Source of the DNA: Pseudomonas sp. MUP55 | GTDB lineage: Bacteria; Pseudomonadota; Gammaproteobacteria; Pseudomonadales; Pseudomonadaceae | Assembly (NCBI RefSeq): GCF_034043515.1 | Contig: NZ_CP138214.1 | Coordinates: 5,884,020-5,948,019 of the forward strand | Direction: 5' to 3' | DNA length: 64,000 nt | Part shown: positions 41,985 through 55,509 of the stretch, in pieces | How the letters are laid out: each line of letters begins with the position of its first letter | Numbering within the stretch: the first letter of the stretch is position 1 | The notes under the pieces: generated by a model | Told to the model about the DNA's origin: nothing | Seen by the model: only the letters and a program-made list of their open reading frames with translations | Databases searched by the model: none | Program-made: the position numbers and the translations under genes

Positions 41985-43352
41985 TTAGGTCTTTTTGATT
42001 TTGACTGGGCGTTTCCAGCCGTCGATGTTGCGTTGGCGGGCGCGGGCGACGCCGAGTTGCAAGTTATCCACATCTTGGTTGATGGTAGAACCAGCAGCCG
42101 TGGTGGCGCCATCACCGACGTTCACTGGGGCAACCAGCGAATTATTGGAACCGATGAATACGTCTTCACCCAATACCGTCTTGTGCTTATTGGCACCATC
42201 GTAGTTACAGGTGATCGTGCCGGCGCCAATGTTGGTGCGAGCACCAATCACCGCATCGCCCAGGTAGGTGAGATGCCCAGCTTTGGCGCCTTCGCCCAGG
42301 CGAGCATTTTTCAGTTCCACGAAGTTACCTACATGGGCCTTGGCTTCTAGCACAGTGCCCGGACGCAGCCGCGCAAACGGACCCGCATCGCTGCCCCCGC
42401 CCATTACCGCGCCATCGATGTGACTGTTGGCCTTGACCACCACGCCTTTGCGCAGCGTGCTGTCCTTGATCACGCAATTGGGACCAATCACCACGTCGTC
42501 TTCGATGATTACTCGGCCTTCCAGGATCACGTTGATGTCGATCAGCACATCGCGGCCCACGGTCACCTCACCACGCACATCGAAACGCGCCGGGTCGCGC
42601 AAGGTCACGCCTTGGGCCATCAGGCGGCGGCCTTCACGCAGCTGATAGTGACGCTCCAGTTCGGCCAGTTGCTTACGGTCGTTGGCGCCCTGCACTTCCA
42701 TCGGGTCGTGGGGCTGTTCAGTGGCAACCACGAGGCCGTCACTGACCGCCATCTCGATGACATCAGTGAGGTAGTACTCGCCTTGGGCGTTGTTGTTGGA
42801 CAGGCGGCTCATCCAGTCGGCCAGGCGATCGGCAGGCACCGCGAGGATACCGGTGTTGCCTTCGGTGATGGCGCGCTGGGCTTCGCTGGCGTCCTTGTGC
42901 TCGACGATAGCCGCTACCTTGCCCTCGGCGTCACGCACGATGCGCCCGTAGCCGGTGGGGTCGTCCAGCTCGACGGTGAGCAGGCCCATCTGGTCAGGCA
43001 CCACGTGCTTGAGCAGGCGTTGCAGGGTTTCCACTTCGATCAGAGGCACGTCGCCGTAAAGGATCAGCACGGTGTCAGCGGTAATGAACGGCACCGCTTG
43101 GGCAGTGGCGTGGCCGGTGCCCAGTTGCTTGTCCTGCAAGACGAAATTCAAGTCGTCTGCGGCCAGACGCTCGCGTACCACATCGGCACCGTGCCCGATG
43201 ACGACGTGAATGCGCTGTGGGTCCAACTGCCGGGCACTGTGGATAACATGACCCAGCATGGAATTGCCTGCGACCGGGTGCAGCACCTTGGGCAGGGCTG
43301 AGCGCATGCGGGTGCCCTGGCCTGCGGCGAGAATTACGATTTCAAGAGACAT
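41985..43352 (-). CDS. glmU: Bifunctional GlmU: GlcNAc-1-P uridyltransferase / glucosamine-1-P acetyltransferase
   Basis: GlmU makes UDP-GlcNAc in two steps: acetylation of GlcN-1-P by the C-terminal domain, then uridylylation by the N-terminal one. The 455 residues start [18 protein letters not shown] with the nucleotidyltransferase loop. The second half is a left-handed beta-helix (from about 250: [25 protein letters not shown]) with the acetyltransferase site near [19 protein letters not shown]. It is separated from the atp operon by a shared terminator and from the DeoR-type gene by a REP pair. Confidence 0.96.
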   Translation of the reverse strand: MSLEIVILAAGQGTRMRSALPKVLHPVAGNSMLGHVIHSARQLDPQRIHVVIGHGADVVRERLAADDLNFVLQDKQLGTGHATAQAVPFITADTVLILYGDVPLIEVETLQRLLKHVVPDQMGLLTVELDDPTGYGRIVRDAEGKVAAIVEHKDASEAQRAITEGNTGILAVPADRLADWMSRLSNNNAQGEYYLTDVIEMAVSDGLVVATEQPHDPMEVQGANDRKQLAELERHYQLREGRRLMAQGVTLRDPARFDVRGEVTVGRDVLIDINVILEGRVIIEDDVVIGPNCVIKDSTLRKGVVVKANSHIDGAVMGGGSDAGPFARLRPGTVLEAKAHVGNFVELKNARLGEGAKAGHLTYLGDAVIGARTNIGAGTITCNYDGANKHKTVLGEDVFIGSNNSLVAPVNVGDGATTAAGSTINQDVDNLQLGVARARQRNIDGWKRPVKIKKT

Positions 43353-43412
43353 GAATGGCTACCAATCCTGGGCGGTCCGACTTCAGACCAAAGAAGTGTT
43401 TTGCAAAAAAAG

Positions 43413-43440
43413 AAAAAGGGTAGCCGAGGCTACCCTTTTT
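43413..43440. terminator. Terminator of the atp operon
   Basis: AAAAAGGGTAGCC-GA-GGCTACCCTTTTT: a long stem with A and T flanks, 36 bases after the atpC stop on the minus strand. Confidence 0.9.
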
Positions 43441-43475
43441 AATCAATCACGCGTGAAGCGCAACGGCCAGGCCGC

Positions 43476-43892
43476 TTACTTCTTGCGGATCTGCTGGAGC
43501 GTCCGCAGCTGGGCTGCGGCTTCGGCCAGACGGACTGCAGCAGCGCTGTAGTCGAAGTCTGCGCCTTTTTCGTTCAGCGCCTTCTCGGCAGCCTTTACGG
43601 CTTCCTGAGCGGAGGCTTCATCCAGGTCGCCAGCACGTTGCACGGTGTCGGCAAGTACCTTGACCATGTTCGGCTGAACCTCGAGGAAACCACCGGAGAT
43701 GTAAAACACCTCCTTTTCCCCGCCTTGCTTGGTCAGAGTGATCGGACCTGGCTTCAAGCTGGTGATCAACGGCGCGTGGCCCATGGCAATACCCAGGTCA
43801 CCGAGTTCGCCGTGTGCAATCACCATTTCTACCAGACCGGAGAAGATTTCCCCTTCCGCGCTGACGATATCGCAATGGACTGTCATAGCCAT
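43476..43892 (-). CDS. atpC: ATP synthase epsilon subunit AtpC
   Basis: The 138-residue F1 subunit has an N-terminal beta-sandwich ([32 protein letters not shown]) and a C-terminal helical hairpin ([19 protein letters not shown] and [22 protein letters not shown]). It links rotor to catalytic ring and inhibits ATP hydrolysis. It is the last gene of the operon; a hairpin lies in the 44-base gap from atpD. Confidence 0.96.
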   Translation of the reverse strand: MAMTVHCDIVSAEGEIFSGLVEMVIAHGELGDLGIAMGHAPLITSLKPGPITLTKQGGEKEVFYISGGFLEVQPNMVKVLADTVQRAGDLDEASAQEAVKAAEKALNEKGADFDYSAAAVRLAEAAAQLRTLQQIRKK

Positions 43893-43913
43893 CTGATTGC
43901 CTCAACCTGATGA

Positions 43914-43931
43914 GCGCCCGTTTCCGGGCGC
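43914..43931 (-). other. Intercistronic hairpin atpD-atpC
   Basis: GCGCCCG (43914-43920) and CGGGCGC (43925-43931) around a 4-base loop. On the transcribed strand the loop is GAAA, a GNRA tetraloop. No U tract follows, so it is not a terminator. Confidence 0.65.
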
Positions 43932-43936
43932 CAGGA

Positions 43937-45340
<1,404 letters not shown>

Positions 45341-46201
45341 TTAAACCGCGGCAGCGCCGCCGACGATTTCCGAGATCTCTTGGGTGATCGCAGCCTGACG
45401 CGCCTTGTTGTAGATCAGCTGCAAATCGCTGATCAGATCACCGGCGTTATCGGTAGCGTTTTTCATCGCGATCATCCGCGCCGCTTGTTCAGCTGCGTTG
45501 TTCTCGACCACCGCTTGGTACACCTGCGACTCCACGTAGCGCACCATCAAGCCGTCAAGCAGCTCTTTGGCGTCTGGTTCGTAGAGGTAGTCCCAGTGGT
45601 GCTTGAGTTCCTGATCCGGAGTCGCCACCAGTGGGATCAATTGCTCCACGGTTGGCTGCTGGGTCATGGTGTTGATGAACTTGTTGGATACCACGGACAG
45701 GCGGTCAATCCGGCCCTCCAGGTACGCATCCAGCATCACCTTCACACTGCCGATCAAATCATTGATCGACGGCTCTTCACCCAGGTGGCTGATAGCTGCA
45801 ACGACGTTACCGCCGAAGTTACGGAAAAAGGCCGCACCCTTGCTACCAACAACACACAGATCGATCTCGACGCCCTTTTCGCGGTTTACCGCCATGTCCT
45901 TGACCAGGGCCTTGAACAGGTTGGTATTCAGACCACCGCACAACCCACGGTCACTGCTCACTACCACATAACCCACACGCTTGACTTCGCGGTCGATCAT
46001 GAACGGGTGGCGGTATTCCGGGTTGGCGTTGGCCAGATGCCCAATTACCTGGCGGATACGCTCCGCATAAGGACGGCTAGCAGCCATGCGCATTTGTGCC
46101 TTGCGCATTTTGCTGACCGCCACTTTTTCCATGGCGCTGGTAATCTTTTGCGTGCTTTTGATGCTCGCAATCTTACTGCGAATCTCTTTTGCGCCTGCCA
46201 T
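45341..46201 (-). CDS. atpG: ATP synthase gamma subunit AtpG
   Basis: The 286-residue central shaft of F1. The N-terminal helix ([35 protein letters not shown]) and the C-terminal helix ([41 protein letters not shown]) form the rotating coiled-coil inside the alpha-beta ring, and [10 protein letters not shown] lies between them. It is 50 bases after atpA, with a strong hairpin in the gap. Confidence 0.97.
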   Translation of the reverse strand: MAGAKEIRSKIASIKSTQKITSAMEKVAVSKMRKAQMRMAASRPYAERIRQVIGHLANANPEYRHPFMIDREVKRVGYVVVSSDRGLCGGLNTNLFKALVKDMAVNREKGVEIDLCVVGSKGAAFFRNFGGNVVAAISHLGEEPSINDLIGSVKVMLDAYLEGRIDRLSVVSNKFINTMTQQPTVEQLIPLVATPDQELKHHWDYLYEPDAKELLDGLMVRYVESQVYQAVVENNAAEQAARMIAMKNATDNAGDLISDLQLIYNKARQAAITQEISEIVGGAAAV

Positions 46202-46222
46202 GTAACACCTATCAGGTTAGCA

Positions 46223-46246
46223 AGCGGGAGCCTTGCGGCTCCCGCT
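46223..46246 (-). other. Intercistronic hairpin atpA-atpG
   Basis: AGCGGGAGCC (46223-46232) pairs with GGCTCCCGCT (46237-46246), a 10-bp stem with a 4-base loop that reads GCAA (GNRA) on the transcribed strand. No U tract. Confidence 0.7.
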
Positions 46247-46251
46247 GCGGC

Positions 46252-47796
46252 TTACCAGGTTTGGGTGGCCTTGAACTTCTCGATACCGGCTTTCATGCCA
46301 GCGTCGATATCGTCATTGAAGTCACCCTTCACGTTGATCTTCGCCATCAATTCGGCGTGATCGCGGTTGAAGTAAGCAATCAGCGCTTGTTCAAAGCTGC
46401 CGACCTTGGCGATTTCAACGTCGGTCAGGAACCCACGCTCAGCGGCATACAGCGACAACGCCATGTCAGCGATCGACATTGGGGCGTATTGCTTCTGCTT
46501 CATCAGCTCGGTAACGCGCTGACCATGCTCAAGTTGCTTGCGGGTCGCTTCGTCCAGGTCAGAAGCGAACTGGGCGAATGCCGCCAGTTCACGGTACTGA
46601 GCCAGAGCGGTACGGATACCACCGGAGAGCTTCTTGATGATCTTGGTCTGAGCGGCACCACCCACACGGGATACCGAAACACCGGCGTTCACTGCAGGGC
46701 GGATGCCCGAGTTGAACATGGCCGATTCCAGGAAGATCTGACCGTCGGTGATCGAGATCACGTTGGTCGGAACGAACGCGGAAACGTCGCCAGCCTGGGT
46801 TTCGATGATCGGCAGTGCGGTCAGGGAACCGGTTTTGCCGGTCACTGCGCCGTTGGTGAACTTCTCTACGTACTCTTCGGAAACGCGGGATGCGCGCTCC
46901 AGCAGACGGGAGTGGAGATAGAACACGTCGCCTGGGTAGGCTTCACGGCCTGGTGGACGGCGCAGCAGCAGGGAAATCTGGCGGTAAGCCACTGCTTGCT
47001 TGGACAGATCGTCATAAACGATCAGCGCGTCTTCACCGCGGTCGCGGAAGAATTCACCCATGGTGCAACCGGAGTACGGTGCCAGGAATTGCAGCGCAGG
47101 AGATTCCGAAGCACTGGCAGCCACGATGATCGTGTTGGCCAGGGCGCCGTTTTCTTCCAGCTTGCGAACCACGTTGGCGATGGTCGATTGCTTCTGACCG
47201 ATGGCTACGTAGACGCAGAAAATGCCGCTGTTCTTCTGGTTGATGATCGCGTCGATCGCCAGAGCGGTTTTACCGATCTGACGGTCACCGATGATCAGCT
47301 CACGCTGGCCACGGCCGACCGGGATCATGGCATCGACAGCCTTGTAGCCAGTCTGTACAGGCTGGTCTACCGACTTACGCCAGATCACGCCTGGAGCAAC
47401 TTTCTCGACCGCGTCGGTCTCGGTGTTGCCCAGTGGACCTTTGCCGTCAACAGGGTTACCCAGTGCGTCGACTACGCGACCCAGCAGTTCCTTACCCACC
47501 GGAACTTCCAGGATGCGGCCTGTGCACTTGGCGCTCATGCCTTCAGCCAGACTGGTGTACGCGCCCAATACAACGGCACCTACGGAGTCTTGCTCCAGGT
47601 TGAGGGCCATACCGTAGACGCCGCCCGGAAACTCGATCATCTCGCCGTACATAACGTCGGCCAGACCGTGAATCCGCACGATGCCGTCAGATACGCTGAC
47701 GACAGTGCCTTCGTTACGGGCTTGGGAGGTCACATCGAGCTTGTCGATGCGGCCCTTGATAATTTCACTTATTTCGGAAGGATTGAGTTGCTGCAT
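46252..47796 (-). CDS. atpA: ATP synthase alpha subunit AtpA
   Basis: The 514-residue F1 subunit begins [17 protein letters not shown] and has the non-catalytic P-loop GDRQIGKTA (about 169-177), [14 protein letters not shown] and [23 protein letters not shown]. It alternates with beta in the catalytic ring. Spacing to atpH is 21 bases. Confidence 0.98.
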   Translation of the reverse strand: MQQLNPSEISEIIKGRIDKLDVTSQARNEGTVVSVSDGIVRIHGLADVMYGEMIEFPGGVYGMALNLEQDSVGAVVLGAYTSLAEGMSAKCTGRILEVPVGKELLGRVVDALGNPVDGKGPLGNTETDAVEKVAPGVIWRKSVDQPVQTGYKAVDAMIPVGRGQRELIIGDRQIGKTALAIDAIINQKNSGIFCVYVAIGQKQSTIANVVRKLEENGALANTIIVAASASESPALQFLAPYSGCTMGEFFRDRGEDALIVYDDLSKQAVAYRQISLLLRRPPGREAYPGDVFYLHSRLLERASRVSEEYVEKFTNGAVTGKTGSLTALPIIETQAGDVSAFVPTNVISITDGQIFLESAMFNSGIRPAVNAGVSVSRVGGAAQTKIIKKLSGGIRTALAQYRELAAFAQFASDLDEATRKQLEHGQRVTELMKQKQYAPMSIADMALSLYAAERGFLTDVEIAKVGSFEQALIAYFNRDHAELMAKINVKGDFNDDIDAGMKAGIEKFKATQTW

Positions 47797-47817
47797 TGCT
47801 CTGCTGCCCCTTCAAAC

Positions 47818-48354
47818 TCAAGATTTCAATGCTTCGGCAAGTTTCGCGATTTTGCCGCGAATCGAGCCATCGATAACCAGGTCGCCGGCACGGATAACGA
47901 CACCACCAATCAGGGATGCGTCCTCCGAAGCTTGCAGGCGCACTTCCCGATTGAGTCGTGCACTGAGAACCTTGGCGAGTTTGTCTTGCTGTTCTTGGTT
48001 CAATGCAAAAGCACTGGTCACTTCAACGTCTACCGACTTCTCTGCTTCGGCCTTGTAAAGGTCGAACAGAGCGGCAATCTCCGGCAACAGCGGGAGACGG
48101 TCGTTTTCGGCAATGACGTGGATGAAGTTCTGCACTTTCACATCAAACTTGTCGCCGCACACTTCAATAAAAGTGGCGGCCTTGTCTGCGCTCGTCAGGC
48201 GCGGGGCCTTGAGCACGCGCTGCATGGTGTCGTCTTGCGACACTGCTGCAGCCAGGCCGAGCATGGCTGACCAAGAGGCCAGTTGCTGGTGGGCCTGGGC
48301 GTGCTCGAAGGCTGCCTTAGCGTAAGGTCGAGCCAACGTGGTCAGTTCTGCCAT
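47818..48354 (-). CDS. atpH: ATP synthase delta subunit AtpH
   Basis: The 178-residue stator subunit (OSCP-type) starts [19 protein letters not shown] and has the late signature [40 protein letters not shown]. It ties the b-dimer to the top of F1. It is 12 bases after atpF. Confidence 0.96.
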   Translation of the reverse strand: MAELTTLARPYAKAAFEHAQAHQQLASWSAMLGLAAAVSQDDTMQRVLKAPRLTSADKAATFIEVCGDKFDVKVQNFIHVIAENDRLPLLPEIAALFDLYKAEAEKSVDVEVTSAFALNQEQQDKLAKVLSARLNREVRLQASEDASLIGGVVIRAGDLVIDGSIRGKIAKLAEALKS

Positions 48355-48366
48355 GATCGCCCTCGC

Positions 48367-48837
48367 TTAAATTTCAGCAGCCAGTTTGTTAACCAGCTCC
48401 GCGTGCGCGTTTTGATCGATTGTGGCACCGAGGATCTTCTCAGCACCGCCGACCGCCAGAGCACCCAGTTGGGCACGCAGCGCGTCTTTGACGCCGTTCA
48501 GTTCCTGTTCGATCTCGGCATGAGCCGAAGCCTTCACACGGTCAGCTTCGACGCGGGCTTTTTCAACAGCCTCTTCGACGATCTGGTTACCGCGCTTCTT
48601 GGCTTGCTCAATGATCTCAGCTGCCTGTGCCTTAGCTTCGCGCAGTTGATGACCCACTTTCTCTTGGGCCAACTCCAGGTCGCGAGCTGCACGGCTGGCA
48701 GCGTCCAAACCATCCGCGATCTTCTTCTGACGTTCGTGCAAAGCCGCGATGACCGGAGGCCACACGAACTTCATGCAAAACACTACAAAAATGAAGAACG
48801 CAACGGATTGGCCAATCAGGGTTGCATTAATGTTCAC
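48367..48837 (-). CDS. atpF: ATP synthase b subunit AtpF
   Basis: The 156-residue stator stalk has one N-terminal membrane helix (about 6-27, [22 protein letters not shown]) and a long charged coiled-coil ([40 protein letters not shown] onward). Two copies link F0 to F1. It is preceded by a strong hairpin that overlaps the end of atpE. Confidence 0.96.
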   Translation of the reverse strand: MNINATLIGQSVAFFIFVVFCMKFVWPPVIAALHERQKKIADGLDAASRAARDLELAQEKVGHQLREAKAQAAEIIEQAKKRGNQIVEEAVEKARVEADRVKASAHAEIEQELNGVKDALRAQLGALAVGGAEKILGATIDQNAHAELVNKLAAEI

Positions 48838-48869
48838 GCCAACACCTCGCTCATTCGTTGTCCATCACC

Positions 48870-49166
<297 letters not shown>

Positions 49167-49238
49167 TTACGTCGTATGGTTTAGGTTTTTTAGATTTTAA
49201 AGCGGTAAAACAAATCGTTTCATAGCCCTGAAGGGCCA

Positions 49239-49260
49239 CCTTCCCGTTTCACCGGGAAGG
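49239..49260 (-). other. Intercistronic hairpin atpB-atpE
   Basis: CCTTCCCG (49239-49246) and CGGGAAGG (49253-49260), an 8-bp stem with a 6-base loop in the 133-base gap before atpE. No other gene is visible in the gap. Confidence 0.65.
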
Positions 49261-49284
49261 ACATCAGACTAGTCGAGACTGGTC

Positions 49285-50578
<1,294 letters not shown>

Positions 50579-50655
50579 CACTCTTGCTCCTCAATGGTCG
50601 GCTGCCGGAAATCAATAACTTGGCATACTTTGTGCCGACAAAATGCGCGCAGAGT

Positions 50656-50677
50656 ATAGGGGCGGTTCTGCCCCTAT
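50656..50677. other. Hairpin in the parB-atpI spacer
   Basis: ATAGGGGC (50656-50663) and GCCCCTAT (50670-50677) form an 8-bp stem. There is no U tract on either side, so it may be a weak terminator after parB or part of the atp promoter region. Confidence 0.45.
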
Positions 50678-50738
50678 TCAACTGCCGGGTAGTGATTTCC
50701 GATCACGCGCTACATGAGTAAATGTTTCAGCGAATGTT

Positions 50739-51611
50739 TCAACGGATATGGGCAAGGACGCCTTGAAGCTCGTCGAGGGAGTTATAGCCGATGACCAATT
50801 GCCCTTTGCCTTTCTTGCCATGGCGGATTTGCACCGCAGAGCCTAGGCGCTCGGCCAGGCGCTGCTCCAGGCGAGCGATATCCGGATCAGCTTTGGCGGT
50901 TTCGACCGGTGCAGGTTTGCCACTCAACCATTGGCGAACCAAGGCCTCGGTCTGACGAACGGTAAGCCCGCGTGCGACAACGTGTCGCGCCCCTTCAACC
51001 TGTTGATTTTCCGGCAAACCGAGCAAAGCGCGGGCGTGACCCATCTCCAGGTCGCCGTGGGACAACATGGTCTTGATGACTTCCGGCAGCGCGATCAAGC
51101 GCAGCAAGTTGGACACGGTCACGCGGGATTTGCCCACCGCATCGGCCACTTGTTGCTGGGTCAACTGGAATTCGTGCTGCAACCGTTGCAACGCGATCGC
51201 TTCTTCGATCGGGTTGAGGTCTTCACGTTGGATGTTTTCGATCAGCGCCATGGCAATCGCGGTTTCATCCGGCACATCGCGCACCATCGCCGGGATGGTT
51301 TCCTTGCCGGCTTGCTGACTGGCGCGCCAGCGGCGTTCGCCAGCGATGATTTCAAAGCGGCCGCTGCCGATCGGGCGTACCACGATCGGTTGCATGACGC
51401 CCTGGGCCTTGATCGAGTTGGCCAGCTCTTCCAGCGCCTGCGGGTCCATGTCCCGGCGCGGCTGGTATTTGCCGCGCTGGATCAGGTCCAGGGGCAAGTG
51501 CTGCAGCTCACGTTCATCGGCCTGCACCGCTTGCTCTTCCAGCGAAGTGACGGTCGGACCACTCAGGAGTGCATCCAGTCCACGTCCGAGACCTCGTTTT
51601 TTGACGGCCAT
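50739..51611 (-). CDS. parB: Chromosome partitioning protein ParB
   Basis: The 290-residue CTP-dependent DNA clamp loads at parS and spreads. It begins MAVKKRGLGRGLDALL, then LPLDLIQRGKYQPRRDMD (ParB box I) and the CTP motif IAGERRWRAS (about 88-97). Next comes the helix-turn-helix region (LTQQQVADAVGKSRVTVSNLLRLIALP, about 150-177), and finally the dimerisation domain. It is coupled to parA by a 9-base gap. A near-canonical parS lies at 9877 in this window. Confidence 0.97.
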   Translation of the reverse strand: MAVKKRGLGRGLDALLSGPTVTSLEEQAVQADERELQHLPLDLIQRGKYQPRRDMDPQALEELANSIKAQGVMQPIVVRPIGSGRFEIIAGERRWRASQQAGKETIPAMVRDVPDETAIAMALIENIQREDLNPIEEAIALQRLQHEFQLTQQQVADAVGKSRVTVSNLLRLIALPEVIKTMLSHGDLEMGHARALLGLPENQQVEGARHVVARGLTVRQTEALVRQWLSGKPAPVETAKADPDIARLEQRLAERLGSAVQIRHGKKGKGQLVIGYNSLDELQGVLAHIR

Positions 51612-51620
51612 GGGGATTCC

Positions 51621-52418
51621 TTAAGTTGGCTGGGCTGCAGCGGTGCGTGAATTGCGACGTTGGCGACGCACCATCTCGCCGGCCAGCGCCAGGTAGGCAA
51701 TGGCGCCACGGGATGACTTGTCGTAGGCCAGCGCCGGCATGCCATAGCTTGGCGCTTCGGCCAGGCGAATGTTGCGTGGAATCACCGTGTCGTAGAGCTG
51801 GTCGCCGAAGTGTTCCTTGAGCTGCGCCGACACATCGTTCATCAGGCTCAGACGTGGATCGAACATGGTCCTGAGCAAACCTTCGATCTGCAGCTTCGGG
51901 TTGAGCAGTTCGGCGATACGCTTGATGTTATCCACAAGGTCGCTCAAGCCTTCGAGCGCGTAGTACTCGCACTGCATGGGGATAATCACCCCATCGGCGG
52001 CCACCAGGGCGTTGAGCGTCAGCATCGACAATGACGGCGGGCAGTCGATCAGGATGTAGTCGTAGTTCTCACGGATCGGCGCCAAGGCGCTGCGCAGACG
52101 GCTTTCTTTCATCTGCATTTCCAGCAACACCACTTCCGCCGCGGTCAGGTCGCGGTTGGCCGGCAGCAGTTGATAACCGCCGTGTTCGGAATAGTGCATG
52201 GCCTGGGCCAGGTCGCACTCACCGATCAGCAAGTCGTAGACCGAGTTTTCCAGGCCGTGTTTATCCACACCGCTACCCATGGTGGCGTTGCCCTGTGGAT
52301 CGAGATCGATCAACAGCACCCGGCGCTTGGTCGCGACCAGGGATGCTGCGAGGTTGATGCAGGTGGTGGTTTTGCCCACGCCACCTTTCTGGTTCGCAAT
52401 CGCGAATACCTTAGCCAT
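51621..52418 (-). CDS. parA: Chromosome partitioning ATPase ParA (Soj)
   Basis: The 265-residue ATPase has the deviant Walker A KGGVGKTTT (residues 10-18), DLDPQGNATMG (about 40), and Walker A'/B segments (DYILIDCPPSLSML). It moves ParB-parS complexes to cell poles. The ATG at 52418 (MAKVFAIANQKGG) is the family start; the frame also has an ATG six codons earlier. It is 18 bases after rsmG. Confidence 0.96.
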   Translation of the reverse strand: MAKVFAIANQKGGVGKTTTCINLAASLVATKRRVLLIDLDPQGNATMGSGVDKHGLENSVYDLLIGECDLAQAMHYSEHGGYQLLPANRDLTAAEVVLLEMQMKESRLRSALAPIRENYDYILIDCPPSLSMLTLNALVAADGVIIPMQCEYYALEGLSDLVDNIKRIAELLNPKLQIEGLLRTMFDPRLSLMNDVSAQLKEHFGDQLYDTVIPRNIRLAEAPSYGMPALAYDKSSRGAIAYLALAGEMVRRQRRNSRTAAAQPT

Positions 52419-52436
52419 TCTTGCTTGTGTTCCCAA

Positions 52437-53081
52437 TCATGCCGTGCGGCGCAGTATCAGCAGATGGCGTTGGCCTTGGCAACCGGGTACGGCCAAGGCG
52501 TGTTCGCTATCGAGGTGGAAGTCTGCCGGCAATGCTAACAGCTCGTCGCTTGGATGGACGCCCTTCATTGCCAGCCAGCGGGTGTCGCGATCGCCCAGGT
52601 GGCGTGTCCAGTTGCTGAAATTCTCCATGCTGCTGAACGCCCGGGAAACAATTCCGTTGAAGGGCTGCTCAGGCGTAAAGGATTCAACGCGACTGTGGAT
52701 AACGTGCAGGTTGTCCAGCTTGAGTTCAAGTTTGACCTGGGTCAGGAAGCGGGTTTTCTTGCCGTTGCTGTCCAGGCAAGTGACCTGCGACTCCGGGAAA
52801 AGGATGGCGAGCGGAATGCCAGGCATGCCGCCGCCACTGCCGACGTCCAGCCAGCGACCGTTCTCGATAAACGGCATCACGCTCAAACTGTCGAGCAAAT
52901 GCCGCGAGACCATTTCGTCCGGATCGCGCACTGCCGTCAGGTTGTAGGCCTTGTTCCACTTGATCAACAGGGCCAGATAGCCCATCAGCAAGGCGTGCTG
53001 GGCTTCGGTCAGGTCGACGCCCAACTGGCGTGCACCTGTGGATAACTCTTCGGCGTGTTGCGAGGTGACCAACGAACTCAA
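52437..53081 (-). CDS. rsmG: 16S rRNA (guanine527-N7)-methyltransferase RsmG
   Basis: The 214-residue SAM enzyme methylates G527 of 16S rRNA. SAM loop: [20 protein letters not shown] (about 77-96); the substrate part follows at [28 protein letters not shown] (about 38-65). Formerly gidB. It overlaps the end of mnmG by 4 bases. Confidence 0.96.
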   Translation of the reverse strand: MSSLVTSQHAEELSTGARQLGVDLTEAQHALLMGYLALLIKWNKAYNLTAVRDPDEMVSRHLLDSLSVMPFIENGRWLDVGSGGGMPGIPLAILFPESQVTCLDSNGKKTRFLTQVKLELKLDNLHVIHSRVESFTPEQPFNGIVSRAFSSMENFSNWTRHLGDRDTRWLAMKGVHPSDELLALPADFHLDSEHALAVPGCQGQRHLLILRRTA

Positions 53082-54973
53082 GCGCTTTGCTCCAACTGAC
53101 GGCCCGCGCCGCGTTTTTTCAAATGAATCATCAACAGCGAAATTGCTGCCGGAGTGACACCCGGTATACGCGAAGCCTGGCCTAGCGTTTCCGGCCGAGT
53201 TATCCCCAGCTTGCTTTGAATTTCCTTGGACAGCCCGGAAATCCCGGTGTAGTCGATATCCACAGGCAGCTTGGTATCTTCGCTGGCGCGCAGGCGAGCG
53301 ATCTCGTCCTGCTGACGGTCGATGTAACCGGCGTACTTGGTCTTGATTTCGACCTGCTCGGCGACTTGCGGATCTTCTGCGCCGCCACCGGTCACTTCGA
53401 CCAAGCCGGCGTAGTCAATTTCCGGACGGGAGAGCAGGTTCAGCAGATTGTATTCGTGAGTCAGCGGCGTGCCGAATTTTTCGGCGATCGCATCACCCTG
53501 TTCCGTGCCAGGGCGGACCCAGGTGCTTTTCAGCCGCTGCTCTTCGAGCGTGATGCTTTCGCGTTTTTTGCAGAAGGCCGCCCAGCGCGCGTCATCGACC
53601 AACCCCAGCTCGCGACCTTTTTCGGTCAAGCGCAGATCGGCGTTGTCTTCGCGCAGGATCAGACGGTATTCCGCCCTGGACGTGAACATCCGGTACGGTT
53701 CCTGGGTGCCCAGGGTGATCAGGTCGTCGACCAATACGCCGATGTACGCCTCATCGCGACGCGGGCACCAGCTGTCTTTGCCCTGTGCACGCAATGCCGC
53801 GTTGGTTCCGGCCAGCAAACCCTGGGCGCCGGCTTCTTCGTAACCGGTGGTGCCGTTGATTTGCCCGGCGAAGAACAGGCCACCGATCACTTTGGTTTCC
53901 AAGCTGTACTTCAGGTCACGCGGGTCGAAGTAGTCGTACTCGATGGCGTAGCCAGGGCGAACGATATGCGCATTTTCCATGCCGCGAATCGACTGAACGA
54001 TCTGGATTTGCACATCGAACGGCAGGGAAGTGGAAATCCCGTTCGGGTACAGCTCATGGGTAGTCAAACCTTCCGGCTCGATGAAGACCTGATGGCTTTC
54101 CTTGTCGGCAAAGCGATGGATCTTGTCTTCAATCGACGGGCAATAACGCGGGCCGATGCCTTCGATTACCCCGGAGTACATCGGCGAACGGTCGAGGTTC
54201 GCGGCGATGATTTCGTGAGTGCGGGCATTGGTATGGGTGATCCAGCAACTGACCTGTTTCGGATGCTGTTCCTTGGAACCCATGAACGACATGACCGGGA
54301 TCGGTGTATCGCCGGCTTGTTCGGTCATTACCGAGAAATCCACAGAACGCCCGTCAATTCGCGGCGGGGTTCCGGTTTTCAAGCGGCCGACACGCAGTGG
54401 CAACTCACGCAGCCTTTTTGCCAAGGCAATCGAGGGCGGATCACCGGCGCGACCACCGGAGTAGTTCTGCATGCCGATGTGGATAAGTCCGCCGAGAAAG
54501 GTACCGGTGGTCAACACCACAGATTCTGCGAAGAAACGCAGACCCATTTGCGTGACAACACCGCGCACCTGGTCGTGCTCGACAATCAGGTCGTCCGCTG
54601 CCTGTTGAAATATCCACAGGTTCGGCTGGTTTTCCAGGGTTTCGCGCACCGCGGCCTTGTACAGGATGCGGTCAGCTTGTGCCCGAGTGGCGCGTACGGC
54701 CGGGCCTTTACGGCTGTTGAGCACACGAAATTGAATACCACCTTTGTCGGTAGCCATGGCCATCACGCCGCCAAGGGCATCGATTTCCTTGACCAGATGG
54801 CTTTTGCCGATACCACCGATGGCAGGGTTGCAACTCATGGCACCGAGGGTTTCCACGTTATGCGTGAGCAACAGGGTTTTTACGCCCATGCGTGCTGACG
54901 CCAGTGCTGCCTCGGTACCGGCATGACCGCCGCCGATGACGATCACTTCAAAACGGGAAGGGAAATCCACCAC
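53078..54973 (-). CDS. mnmG: tRNA uridine 5-carboxymethylaminomethyl modification enzyme MnmG (GidA)
   Basis: The 631-residue FAD/NADH enzyme, with MnmE, modifies U34 of several tRNAs. The FAD motif is [21 protein letters not shown] (about 10-30); other signatures are [22 protein letters not shown] (about 48) and the GidA pair [35 protein letters not shown]. It begins the minus-strand run mnmG-rsmG-parA-parB. Its upstream spacer is AT-rich with DnaA-type boxes, and an accessory iron operon separates it from its partner mnmE. Confidence 0.97.
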   Translation of the reverse strand: MVDFPSRFEVIVIGGGHAGTEAALASARMGVKTLLLTHNVETLGAMSCNPAIGGIGKSHLVKEIDALGGVMAMATDKGGIQFRVLNSRKGPAVRATRAQADRILYKAAVRETLENQPNLWIFQQAADDLIVEHDQVRGVVTQMGLRFFAESVVLTTGTFLGGLIHIGMQNYSGGRAGDPPSIALAKRLRELPLRVGRLKTGTPPRIDGRSVDFSVMTEQAGDTPIPVMSFMGSKEQHPKQVSCWITHTNARTHEIIAANLDRSPMYSGVIEGIGPRYCPSIEDKIHRFADKESHQVFIEPEGLTTHELYPNGISTSLPFDVQIQIVQSIRGMENAHIVRPGYAIEYDYFDPRDLKYSLETKVIGGLFFAGQINGTTGYEEAGAQGLLAGTNAALRAQGKDSWCPRRDEAYIGVLVDDLITLGTQEPYRMFTSRAEYRLILREDNADLRLTEKGRELGLVDDARWAAFCKKRESITLEEQRLKSTWVRPGTEQGDAIAEKFGTPLTHEYNLLNLLSRPEIDYAGLVEVTGGGAEDPQVAEQVEIKTKYAGYIDRQQDEIARLRASEDTKLPVDIDYTGISGLSKEIQSKLGITRPETLGQASRIPGVTPAAISLLMIHLKKRGAGRQLEQSA

Positions 54974-55440
54974 GCACCTCGTGCCTGCTTATGTAGGTAA
55001 TCAGGAATTGTTTGTTGAAAGAGTTTTAGAGCTTTGGCGGCAAGTATAGGGACTTAGCCCTTCCTAAAGAACCCTTTGCACAAAATTTAACCAGCTGTGG
55101 ATGAATCACGGACAATAGAAATTAAAAGAGAGAAATTTATTAAATCTTTGTTTTTATGTTTATTTATACTGAGCATCATTTCTGTGGATAGATTGCTACA
55201 GGCCTTTATATACGTAGTGTACAGAGATTCAAAAGTCTGTGGCCAGGTAGCAATGAGAGGCTTGGATAAGTGCCTTAAGCCTGTGGATTAAAACGATGGT
55301 TATCCACAGAGCGGGTTTTGCTCAGGTTTCAGGCATGGTTATCAACCGGGCACAAGGGCGGTTACTCACAGGGCTTAACCTGGGAAAAAAGCTGAATCGA
55401 GGCCCAACGAACGACGGAATCGATGCTGATTCGTCCTCAA
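54974..55440. other. AT-rich spacer with DnaA-type boxes upstream of mnmG
   Basis: There is no gene in this spacer (a 64-codon AT-rich frame at 55097 has no homology I recognise). It contains a perfect DnaA box TTATCCACA (55300-55308), near matches TGTGGATTA (55282), TGTGGATAG (55183), TGTGGATGA (55096) and TTACTCACA (55362), and an A/T-rich block (55120-55175). It also has the promoter of mnmG on the minus strand. Confidence 0.6.
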
Positions 55441-55475
55441 GACATCTATTGTGGGAATACACGTGGGCAGTTAAT

Positions 55476-55494
55476 AATAGCGATTATCATTAAC
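55476..55494 (+). promoter_or_regulatory. Putative Fur box before the ECF sigma gene
   Basis: AATAGCGATTATCATTAAC matches 14 of 19 bases of the Fur consensus GATAATGATAATCATTATC, with a perfect central ATCATTA half. It ends 15 bases before the ATG of the sigma factor gene. Confidence 0.6.
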
Positions 55495-55509
55495 TCACTT
55501 ATCGCGCCT

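Noticed and set aside
46189..48270. Long plus-strand open frame of 693 codons opposite atpA/atpH
   Set aside because: It is the mirror of highly conserved atp genes in GC-rich DNA; the translated sequence has no domain and its composition is that of a shadow frame.
53216..54898. 560-codon plus-strand frame opposite mnmG
   Set aside because: Shadow of mnmG; no ribosome-binding site or domain.
55097..55291. 64-codon frame in the AT-rich spacer upstream of mnmG
   Set aside because: Starts in an A/T tract without a ribosome-binding site and overlaps several DnaA-like boxes; the hydrophobic run could be chance in AT-rich DNA. Not enough to call a gene.
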